Assembly: GCF_964340395.1 (NCBI RefSeq)
Contig: NC_135557.1
Span: 26,001,114 to 26,065,113 of the forward strand
Direction: 5' to 3'
From: Glandiceps talaboti
Taxonomy: Eukaryota > Hemichordata > Enteropneusta > Spengelidae
Length of the DNA stretch: 64,000 nt
Shown here: in pieces, positions 1-9,657 of the stretch
Layout of the letters: every line of letters begins with the position of its first letter
Numbering within the stretch: the stretch's first letter is position 1
Notes under the pieces: generated by a model
The model's input: the letters and a program-made list of their open reading frames with translations, nothing else
Databases searched by the model: none
What the model was told of the DNA's origin: nothing
Translations under genes and position numbers: made by a program

Positions 1-1288
1 TTACTCACTAGTTACTCACTAGTTAGTAGTTTTATTATCAAACTGAGACTACCCAGGGATTCAAAATTAGCAGTTGTCCTAGGCATACAGATACACAGAT
101 ACTAAAACATTGTTGTATCTAGACTACCAAGTTAGCAGTAGTTCAGGGGACATAGACTACTAAACACTGTATCTAGACTACCAGTAGTCTAGGGTACATT
201 ATAGACTACTAAACACTATCTAGACTACCAAATTAGCAGTAGTCCAGGGTACAAAGACAAGATTTGATCTTCTACTTATCAAATAAATACTTCGATACAA
301 TAGAGATGTACAGAAGCTAACTACTACAATATCCCATTTCCTACTAAAACTACACCAAACCCATTAAAACTACCAATAAAATGTAGGAATAAAGTGTACT
401 CAGTTCCTATAGTAACTCTTTCTATCTGTTAAAACCAATTAGTTTGATGTTTTAAAACAGGCCAGGTACAGAACTGTTAATGAAGTTTCAAAACAACACT
501 TTAATTTGAACCAGTCAGGACATAGATTAACTGCAAGTGTTCCACTAACCTCTACTGTATACCATAGCCAGTGTTTTTTGTTAAGTTCATTTCTACCAGA
601 CTTACCCTGGCATTTTACTGGGGTTCAAGTTCCCATCAAAGTTATTGTACAAGGTAGGAATATCTAGCTACAAATTTTACTATATTTTTTTCAATTTATT
701 ACCAGTATAGTGTTCCAAAACTTTAGAAAGACACTGCCTGTCTGTTGCAGTGGTAGTGTAACACACACTCACCCCTAGACAATATGAAAGGCCAACATGA
801 ACCAAAGAGAATCAGTACTGATCAATGCACTATTTTGACTTGATCTAAAACAGACTAATGATCTGGGAACTGGTGAAGTATACAGTAACAGCCTTGAAGT
901 ACAGTGATATACATATCAAGTCTTCCCTTGTTCTCTGCCAACAAGCCACTACTAGTGTAATAATGCTATTATAGGTCACAAACAACATGGATTTCTAACT
1001 GACTCCCCATAGAGTTGACAATGTGCAACAACCCATTACAGAAGCATACTAATTCCATTCTCCATGTGTGATCAGTCAGTACAGACTGGATAAAAATAAC
1101 AATATAACTACCACAGTTCCAAAGATTTGGTTACCCCCAAGATAATACAGAAAACTTATGATCTGAATTGCACTTTTTGGAAAGCTGATTGGTACCAAAC
1201 TAATCTAAAATTTTACTCTTTATAGTTAGGATGGCAATGTGGTCTCTGACCCCTATCATAGATCGGAATGATTTGATACAGGATATCC
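1..1288. other. Non-coding stretch with a degenerate tandem repeat
   Basis: No exon is supported here. Positions about 100 to 260 hold three or four degenerate copies of a 55-60 bp unit built on 'agactaccaagttagcagtag'-like words. If the signal-peptide exon at 2315-2378 is real, this stretch may be intron of that leftward gene. Confidence 0.5.
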
Positions 1289-1524
1289 CTAGATCAACTC
1301 TTTTACTGTGAAACCATAGTCCTGCTTGCAGAAAATGCCAAATTTATGTTGGCGGTGCGAATTTTTTGTAAATATTCCCTTGTGAAGGTAACTGATAACT
1401 TCAAAATGAGACACCATCTGATCGAATATTGAATCCATCACGATCAGACAACTACCAAATGTGGAGAAAAAACACTTATCTACATCATAACAAAGCAATG
1501 ACAGGTCAGTTTCAACATGTTGCA
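1289..1524 (-). CDS. Possible second exon of the signal-peptide gene (weak)
   Basis: A 77-codon open frame ends in TAG at 1289. Reading leftwards from the exon at 2315-2378, an AAG acceptor just upstream of 1524 would join in the right phase (exon 1 leaves one G, this exon starts TG), giving a secreted protein of about 99 residues. The frame contains Cys and aromatic residues but no motif I recognise. The acceptor has a poly-T tract some 20 bases upstream but is otherwise ordinary. The join is inference; a chance ORF is just as likely. Confidence 0.22.
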
Positions 1525-1775
1525 CTTAAAGATATCTGACCTTTCCATGGAAAAAAAAGAGAAATTTGAACACACTCTTGAAATAAAACATGTGTGTTAC
1601 TGTTAGTGGTTTAGTCGATCTGCCAACGTGTTTGTTTAGTTTGAAGACAGATACACACACGAAGACGTTGGAATCTACGAACTATCGTGGTCGTCACATC
1701 ACACAGACAAACTACTCTATAAATCATTTGCTCTGACGTTTTAAAAAATGTTTCTCATACCTTCGTACTGAAACC

Positions 1776-2081
1776 ATGACTCGTCGTAATAAATATTTGA
1801 CAAAATTGAAAGTTTCAAATAAATTTCGATGCACGAATTTCAAACACATCGTAAATATCCAGTACCCGGGAGGCCTCATTATCTACGATGTGAGGTCCCC
1901 TTCAAGTTCTTACACTTATACGCCCATAAAATGCGCCGCAATCCGTCGAGACACCCTAATACTCAAATTCACCATAGAAAGGGCTAGAAGACTGCATGTT
2001 ATCAACACGATATGTAATAGTGGTTGTTATCACCCAGACAGTGAAACCATGGCAAACATTATCAAACAAACTTGCATATAA
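1776..2081 (+). other. Unsupported 101-codon open frame
   Basis: An ATG-initiated frame with a basic, Thr/Ile-rich product. I recognise no domain, it shows no splice context, and it lies opposite the presumed intron of the minus-strand signal-peptide gene. Probably chance, recorded because it is the longest frame in the first 5 kb. Confidence 0.12.
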
Positions 2082-2314
2082 TTCTATACTGTATACAATA
2101 CAACCAAAGATGACCGACAAATTCCCACAAATGAAATTATAAATCGTATTTCAAAACACAAACTGGGTTGTCTTGGACATGAACAATAATAACGAGAGAT
2201 AACATTTAGTAAATTGTGTGTGAACGGTAACGTACTAGCTGTACAACTGGGGGGGGGGGGTAAAAGAAATTATGTGATTGAGCGTTGAGAGAAATTCAAA
2301 ATCGTAAAACTTAC

Positions 2315-2378
2315 CGCCGAAAGTGGACGAAAGAAGGCAAGATAAAAGGAGAAAAACCACCACTCCACGGGAACACAT
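2315..2378 (-). CDS. First coding exon of an unidentified secreted or membrane protein
   Basis: On the minus strand an ATG at 2378 opens MCSRGVVVFLLLSCLLSSTF, followed by G and a single base before a perfect donor (G|gtaagt at 2314). Arg at position 4 followed by a long Val/Leu/Phe core and small residues (SSTFG) is a textbook signal peptide with a likely cleavage site near the end of the exon. The frame is open upstream of this ATG, so the start rests on the signal-peptide shape. The rest of the gene lies at lower coordinates; the only candidate exon in the window is 1289-1524 (weak). Function unknown. Confidence 0.5.
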
Positions 2379-2560
2379 GTTTAGGAAATTAACGGAAATC
2401 TGAGGTAAAATCCGCAAGACTCGACTGGGCGTAGCGTCATGAGATTTGTACCATGATCAGCGTGGACGGCTAGTAGGAATGTAACTTCTGGCCCCCACTA
2501 TCACTTCTCAAGTTTCACTGACTTGGCGACTTGTTTATCTACCATCCGGGATCTTTGCCT

Positions 2561-3279
2561 TCCGCACTTGTACTTCTTATATCTAATGTTTTCCAATTTT
2601 CATCACGAGAGGTCGCTGTCACTAAATATCTCAAGTGAAGCGAAATGTACCGAAACGTTTACTTCACAGATATAATCTTTCCATAAAGTTTATATCATAT
2701 AAATATATCTATCATCAATCAAAACATATACTTCTCAGCGATATTAATCCCATTCATTTATAATCCATTCAAACATATTACACAATATAAACCTGATGTC
2801 CAACTCCTGGTGGCAAAGGTGACAACCCGGGGGTGACAATTCCATTTCTCACATTCTTCGAATTTACACATACACTAAGACAATAATATCTAATAAAGGA
2901 ATATCTTCTTTTATTGCTGTATTAAGGAAGATATTGGTTTATATTATTACATTATAAAATTTTTGCCATCATTCAGATTTTCAATATATTTGTTTTCTAT
3001 TTCTAAGAAGTCAAAGATTACATCTACATAGAAAGTGCCATGTGTGTAGATGCCTATGCTATGACCCATACTCTCAAGATTGTCTGTACCATTGCTTTAC
3101 AAGAGGTGGAATTAAATTCAACATTTCTGCAAATGAATAAGATATTTTTAAATGTCCAACACATTTACACATGAAAAATATATTTTGTTAAAAAAGCAGC
3201 GAGTTTTGACATCAAAATACAATTTTCAAAACAAGGTTCATTACAAGCTGGATTTTTAACTCAAAGATGACCAGATACC
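2561..3279. other. AT-rich intergenic DNA
   Basis: I see no exon, RNA gene or ordered repeat here. The region upstream of the signal-peptide exon (about 2380-2560) has some CpG and could be its promoter. Confidence 0.4.
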
Positions 3280-3281
3280 TA

Positions 3282-3605
3282 AAGTGGCCATATGGATGAG
3301 AATTTGATAAAACAGCTTCACTAAGTTTTTCGACTTGAAAAAATAATGTAAAATAACATATACCAAGTCCATGTTCATAACTCAATACATTGCAAAAAGA
3401 TGCAAAAAGTGTAAAAAGTTTGTTATTGTACGTACAATAACAAACATTTTACACATTGTTTAATGTTTTACATTTTATTGAGTTGCGAACATGGACTTGG
3501 TATATGTTATTTTACATTATTTTTTCAAGTCGAAAAACTTAGTGAAGCTGTTTTATCAAATACAATTCCAAAATAAATATCAAATTCTCATCCATATGGC
3601 CACTT
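3282..3605. mobile_element. Near-palindromic MITE, TA target duplication (Tc1/mariner-like)
   Basis: The left arm starts AAGTGGCCATATGGATGAGA and the right arm ends with its reverse complement at 3605; both ends are flanked by TA. The arms stay complementary to a central palindrome (gtttgttattgtacgtac and its complement around 3418-3446). The right arm has one extra block of about 30 bp containing a second copy of the TTTGAT word. A long TIR, no coding capacity and a TA flank fit a non-autonomous Tc1/mariner-type element; the superfamily is inference. Confidence 0.72.
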
Positions 3606-3607
3606 TA

Positions 3608-4719
3608 AAGCAATAGGGAACTTCTACTGTAACTAAATATTTAAAATTGTTACAACATATAGTAGAATGTTCTATGTAGTTTAAATTGATGTCAACATTA
3701 TACAGGTGTTTGTACATCTGGCATACCGTCTTTATATGTGTAAACTAATGTATATGTGTTTGCAGTCTTTACTCCAGTCATAGGATGTCATTAGTCTTTC
3801 AGAGCTAGCTGAAGATTGCAAAATTGTAAAATTTTCTAGAAGTGGAAACATCTAGGTTGACAGTATACAGTTGTTTTAAACTACCTGCCTGTATGTTTGG
3901 CTATCATACAACATGTCATTATTTTGTGTTACACCAGCAGAACAATATGTTTTGGCTTCTGAGAATATTTCTACCTTTTTTCAGACAATAGATTAAATTA
4001 ATTTTCTAACATTGGGACGGACAGCTATGGGTTGTGATTATCTCATGACACATAGTAGTACAATGGTTAAAAGTCATGACATGGTCAATATGCAAATTAC
4101 ATAAACATTTGCATATCTCATTTGCCACTTTTCTACACATACTAAAAAGTGTGATTACATAATTATTTTAAATGATATGATCTTTGTGTGCTTGTAACAC
4201 AACACAATATGAACAAAGGTTTTGGATAACTCCTACGTAATAGTTGAATAAAAACTTTACAACATTGATTAAATAACAGCTATCTTCCTATCTACTATGG
4301 CTAATCGGTATGCAACACTTTTTATGCAAATATGGCTAATTAGTATGCAACCATTTATGCAAATACAGCTTGTTAGTATACATATTTGGGAAAACATTCA
4401 AATTACCATCTGAGTTTATTCGGTGAGATTATACAGGTTGTCAAGTTGTCAGCGTAAAACACCTTTGCTGCTCAGTTAGCCAGAAAAAAGTCTATAAACT
4501 ATAAACTGCCAAAAAATGAAGATAAGCTGTATGTACTCTTGATTACAAAAAAGTAAGAAACTTTACATTGAAAAAATAAAATAAAAACAAAGTTGTCACA
4601 CATGAAATCAGAGTGTCTTGCGTAGATCTGCATTGTTAAATATCAAGTGCATTACAAATGATGTACAAGTCATTCACTAAAACTACTCATATACATGTAC
4701 ATAATTGTCTTCATTGAGT
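3608..4719. other. AT-rich intergenic DNA
   Basis: No gene or RNA is supported. The word 'atggctaat(c/t)(a/g)gtatgcaa' occurs twice near 4298-4350. Confidence 0.4.
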
Positions 4720-4735
4720 TGTGTGTTCTCAGTTG

Positions 4736-5372
4736 GTGGTCACATGTAAGTCACATGCTAATAACTTTTGATCACATGTAAGTCACATGCTAATAACTTT
4801 TGATCACACGTAAGTCACATGCTAATAACTTTTGATTACATGTGAGTCACCTGCTAATAATTCTAGATCACACGCACATCATTTGCTAACATCGTTTAAT
4901 CACATGCAAGTGACTTGTTAATAACTTTTGATCACATGCGAGTCAACTATATGCTGATAATGACTGATCACATGCAAGTCATTTGCTAATATAAGTCATG
5001 GGTACATGTTTTGTGCATGTGACTAATCACATGTTAATAAGTCATGCTTGCAATTGTAAGTATAAAACAAATAGTGATCACATGAAAGTTATAAGGTTTT
5101 CATTCAAGCAATATATGTTAATCATATTCTAAGAACTGCTGATCACATCCAAAGTCACATGTAGATATGAACTGATTACATGCAAGTCACATGTTTCTAT
5201 CTATTAATCACATGTAAGTCACATGTTGAACTCCAAAGATCACATGCAAATCACATCTTGGTATCTATCACATACAAGTCATATAATATCTTTTGATCAC
5301 GTGCAAGTCACATGTTGATATCTATTGATCACATGCAAGTCACATGATGACATCTATTGATCACATGTAAGT
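4736..5372. repeat. Degenerate minisatellite rich in CACATG words
   Basis: Around 18 imperfect copies of a unit built on 'gatcacatg(t/c)aagtcacatg' plus a variable 10-25 bp spacer. Copies drift in both sequence and length, so this is an old array. CACATG (an E-box type CANNTG) recurs at almost every copy. Confidence 0.75.
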
Positions 5373-5649
5373 GAAGACTAAAGATTCAACTGTTGAATTA
5401 TATGTATAGTTTCAGCAGATCATACTTTTTTCACTAACACATCCCTGGACACTGAAGTCAGCTGGGTATGAAGAAAATATTCAATAAAATGATTGATTAG
5501 ACACTCAGTGCAGATGTAGAAGTTAAAACAAGAGCTGAACAATAGAAACTGAACAATTTAACATATTTTTGACAAGACTGCTCACAGATGGTGACTATCT
5601 GTGATTTGTAGAGGAAATGCAAACGTTTGACAATTCTAGAAAATGCACT

Positions 5650-5727
5650 CGACATTGATTGAAGCAGATAAACTTGACATTGATTGAAGCAGATAAACTT
5701 GACATTGATTGAAGCAGATAAACTTAA
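5650..5727. repeat. Short tandem repeat, 25-bp unit, three copies
   Basis: The unit 'gacattgattgaagcagat' plus 'aaactt' occurs three times without interruption. Confidence 0.8.
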
Positions 5728-5976
5728 TCATGGAATGGATTACATTGGACCTTTGATGAACAACTTGGCAGTCATTCCATAGAATCATTAATCAAGGAGT
5801 ATGCAACCAGTTCCACAAATCAAGGAAAAGCTCTGCTTATGCAAATGTCCAAACTTTACTGTCTGATAATTTTTGCAATAACTGCAATATGATGAAAGGA
5901 AAGGTCAATGCCTTGTTACTTTGACCACAGAGAAGACTGATTTTACACAGGTGGGTTGGAATCCATGTTACCACAA

Positions 5977-6290
5977 TGTCCATGGATAACTCAGAAATTA
6001 CAGGAGGGCTCAGTTCTCCTGTTACTATGTCCATGGATAACACAGAAATTACAGGAGGGCTCAGTTCTCCTGTTACTAAGTCCAGGGATGACACAGAATT
6101 TTCAGGAGGGCTCAGTTCTCCTGTTGCTAAGTCCAGGGATGACACAGAATATTCAGGAGGGCTCAGTTCTCCTGTTACTAAGTCCAGGGATGACACAGAA
6201 ATTACAGGAGAGGGTTCAGTTCTCCTGTTACTAAGTCCAGGGATGACACAGAAATTACAGGAGAGGGTTCAGTTCTCCAGTTGCTAAGTC
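5977..6290. repeat. 51-bp minisatellite, six copies
   Basis: The unit is 51 bp, a multiple of three, so long open frames run through it on both strands; these are not genes. Each unit holds an inverted repeat (acaggag ... ctcctgt) around a 9-base loop. Confidence 0.85.
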
Positions 6291-6792
6291 TAGGGAACAT
6301 TTAGCATAAACCACGGTCCCTATCTCAAAGTGACTATGCATAAATCAAGGTTTGTAAGTACATTATGCCTTGCAAGGTATTGGTGTATGAAGTTTGACTT
6401 CTTTAAAACTGTTTCAGACATTACTCTTGTAACAATGTATCAATCTTGTTTCAAATAATATACAAAATCTCAAGAGTAAAGGATTTGTCAACACACACAC
6501 ACAATGACTTCTAACATCTCAAAAAATACTGATTTCTAAACCTCTTTTAAAATCTATCAAAACACATAAAATATTTACAACTTTACTCTTTAAAAGCCTC
6601 TATAGCAATTATTACATAAACCCTGTACTTTTACACAATATAACGTGTAAGTTGGTGTACATGTACATAGCAATATAGATCTCTTTCGTGTATTACAGAT
6701 ATTTTTTCCCATCATACATTGCTTGGCAGTCATACTACTCTATGAAACAAGTTTTCTTGATTTCACAAAAATGTATCTACATTAGTGTTTAC

Positions 6793-7446
6793 TACAGGTG
6801 TACATCTATCACATGTTAACTACAGGTGTACACCCATGTCACAGATGTTAACTACAGGTGTACATCTATCACAGATGTTTACTACAGGTGTACATCTATC
6901 ACAGATGTTTACTACAGTAGTACAGGTGTACATCTATCACAGATGTTAACTACAGGTGTACATCTATCACAGATGTTAACTACAGGTGTACATCTATCAC
7001 AGATGTTAACTACAGGTGTACATCTATCACAGATGTTAACTACAGGTGTACATCTATCACAGATGTTAACTACAGGTGTACATCTATCACAGATGTTAAC
7101 TACAGGTGTACATCTATCACAGATGTTAACTACAGGTGTACATCTATCACAGATGTTAACTACAGGTGTACATCTATCACAGATGTTAACTACAGGTGTA
7201 CATCTATCACAGATGTTTACTACAGGTGTACATCTATCACATGTTAACTACAGGTGTACACCCATGTCACAGATGTTAACTACAGGTGTACATCTATCAC
7301 AGATGTTTACTACAGGTGTACATCTATCACAGATGTTAACTACAGGTGTACATCTATCACAGATGTTAACTACAGGTGTACATCTATCACAGATGTTTAC
7401 TACAGGTGTACATCTATCACAGATGTTTACTACAGGTGGACACCCA
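6793..7446. repeat. 30-bp minisatellite of hairpin-forming units, about 21 copies
   Basis: The unit 'actacaggtgtacatctatc' plus 'acagatgtta' repeats nearly perfectly; a few copies read 'gttt' for 'gtta', and two end copies are shorter. Within each unit ACATCT and AGATGT pair around ATCAC. The 30-bp period is divisible by three, which explains the 207-codon frame; I do not call it a gene. Confidence 0.88.
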
Positions 7447-7541
7447 TGAATTCCAATGACTTATTAGCAGACATTTCCCTGGACTCTATTCAAGGTGAGA
7501 GAGCCCCCTAGTGGCAAGTCTAGGAAAGCAAGACTAGTGGC

Positions 7542-7670
7542 AAGTTCAGGATAAATGCTGTTAGCAATCTGTTAGCTAGCCTGTCCACTGTGATGGATCT
7601 GTGACTCCACTACGTCTATGTTAGCAGACAGGCTAGCTAAAGGATCGCTAACAGCTTTTATCCTGAACTT
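7542..7670. mobile_element. Inverted-repeat MITE, GTTCAGGATAAA family, copy 1
   Basis: The ends are AAGTTCAGGATAAA and TTTATCCTGAACTT in inverted orientation, and inner blocks also pair (gctgttagc with gctaacagc; gttagctagcctgtc with gacaggctagctaa). The body has no coding capacity. A second member with the same ends is at 10063-10222. Confidence 0.7.
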
Positions 7671-9394
7671 AAGTGAAGTTTTTGGTTAATATCAACCAGT
7701 ATAGGTGTGCTACCACAACATACTCAGTTACTTGATTGTTAGTCATAATAAATATTAAGAGAATCAAATGCATTTATCTCTCTCATGCCTACATACATCT
7801 GCACCACAGCCATCTGAATATTCAGAAAATTACACTAGGGAGCATTTTCACGCGAGGTGTAAAACCACATGAAACTAAACATAACACTACTGGGTGTTTG
7901 CTCTTAAGTTGCACAGTGTGATCCTCTAAGAACTGTTCATGATTCAAAATATGTTAAAACAATTCATGAAATTCATAGAAGTGAATAGTGTTCTCCACAG
8001 TGGAATTTTATTATGCATTTGTATATAGACAAAGTTATAATTTTGTTAGCTGTATTTCAACAAGGAGCCCCTTCCAAGTCAGTATATGTTGTTCACTTCA
8101 TAATCATTGTTTGCCATTTGACTTCATGATGTTACTTGGATATTTCTGTACAATATATTCCTTGCTGTCATACTGTCATTGTAATCACATCTTACATGTA
8201 TCAACCACAGTCCCCTCTTACAGTCCACATCAGAAGTGTTTCTAATTTGGAAACCTCACATGAAACTGTGTAATCTCATAGTGTTGGGGGAGTAAGTGAC
8301 AAACATAACATAACATCAATGGTGGTGAATACACAAAGTCAGAACTTTTACATGTACATGTACACCAAGAGCCAATATATATCTATAACACAGCATCTAA
8401 TGTCATATTTTAGTTACCCAAGTTCTATCTTTCCTATAACCAGAATATGGCACATTTACATTGAATGATAACATTTTAAATAGAGTGAAGTTTACATATA
8501 CCAAATGTTGCAACAATGGGGTTTAGGTGAACTGATGAAAACTAAGGCTGTATAACTGATGATACACCCAAACTTTAAGAAACTAGACACCAAGAGTAAA
8601 CATCGCCACTAGTTATAATTGCAATTGGTCCAGCATCTTTTAGATTTAAGTGTCTCTCACGCACAGACACACAGCCAGTGACAGACACAGACACAGACAC
8701 ACACATACACATACACATACACACATGCTCAGAGCAGCAAGACAAGCTCAATCAACCATGCTTACAGCACTTATGCTAAAGAATGGCTACAGCATAGCAA
8801 AGCGCCCTCTATGGTAGTGTACAGAAGTTAACTGATGACAGACTACAAGCCCTTACACTAAAAAAGACATTATTTATTGCTCTTTGTGGTACATATATGC
8901 TAGTTTCGAATGCATAACAAAGACAAAGCTACCTTTGAACTTTATAAGGTCAAAGGTCACAATCAAACATGATTGTACATAGTAACTTTATCCATATTAA
9001 TACTTTGAGTAGAAATATGGTGTTTTTGATCACATGACCAAAACTCTAGCTTAGGGAATGCTTAAGATGATGAAATCAACTCTTGGCAATTTGCCAAGAG
9101 TATAGTTTCCCATCATGCTTTGCAGATGGGAGACCAAAAATTCATTGCATAGCATGGAACAACTACATACACGACATATATATATATATTTAAAAGGTAA
9201 GTAACTGTGCGGAATTTTTCTACTAATATGTATTAGTTTGTCAGGCAAAAGCACACTGAAGGCATACACTCATAATCTATAAAATACACGAAGAAAATCT
9301 TATGATTTGGCTGTTAAAATGAAAGTTGAAAAGGTTTCATCATATATATACAAAAATTCAGTTTTGGCACTGACTGAGACGGGCATCAAATCGT
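7671..9394. other. Intergenic DNA downstream of the PKNOX gene
   Basis: No exon is supported. There is a short (CA)-rich tract at about 8664-8725 and a small (TA) tract near 9180. Part may be 3' UTR of the PKNOX gene if the poly(A) signal at 9395 is not the one used. Confidence 0.4.
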
Positions 9395-9400
9395 TTTATT
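9395..9400 (-). promoter_or_regulatory. Candidate poly(A) signal AATAAA of the PKNOX gene
   Basis: AATAAA on the minus strand lies 37 bases after the stop codon. A 3' UTR this short would be unusual for a homeobox gene, so a more distal site may also be used. Confidence 0.35.
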
Positions 9401-9436
9401 TTTTTGGCAGTTAAAAACTGGCAGGATAAAAATTTG

Positions 9437-9657
9437 TTAATCAACCATTCCTGACGACGAACTACTGTCCAATCCTAAATCATCATTATCACTGTTCAGG
9501 GGGTTGTCTTCTCCATTGTGTACCATGTTTGCTAATGCTGCTGATGATGTCTGTTGTACTCCTAGCATAGGTGAGAGTGTAGCCCCCTGTAGAGCTGCCA
9601 TGTTTTCTACTCCCGTTGTATTCAATGCTACTGTTGTAACAGTATCTGTCCCGGAGG
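9437..9657 (-). CDS. PKNOX: PKNOX coding exon 7 (C terminus)
   Basis: Acceptor tttttgtgaacag is followed by the final 73 codons including TAA at 9437. The acidic, Ser-rich end ([14 protein letters not shown]) matches the acidic tail of PREP proteins. Confidence 0.88.

Noticed and set aside
5837-6290. Three open frames with repeated LSSPVT or ELSPP-like words
   Set aside because: They arise from a 51-bp tandem repeat that is open on both strands.
6826-7449. 207-codon open frame of ten-residue repeats
   Set aside because: It is a 30-bp non-coding minisatellite read in one frame; other frames and neighbours show no gene signals.
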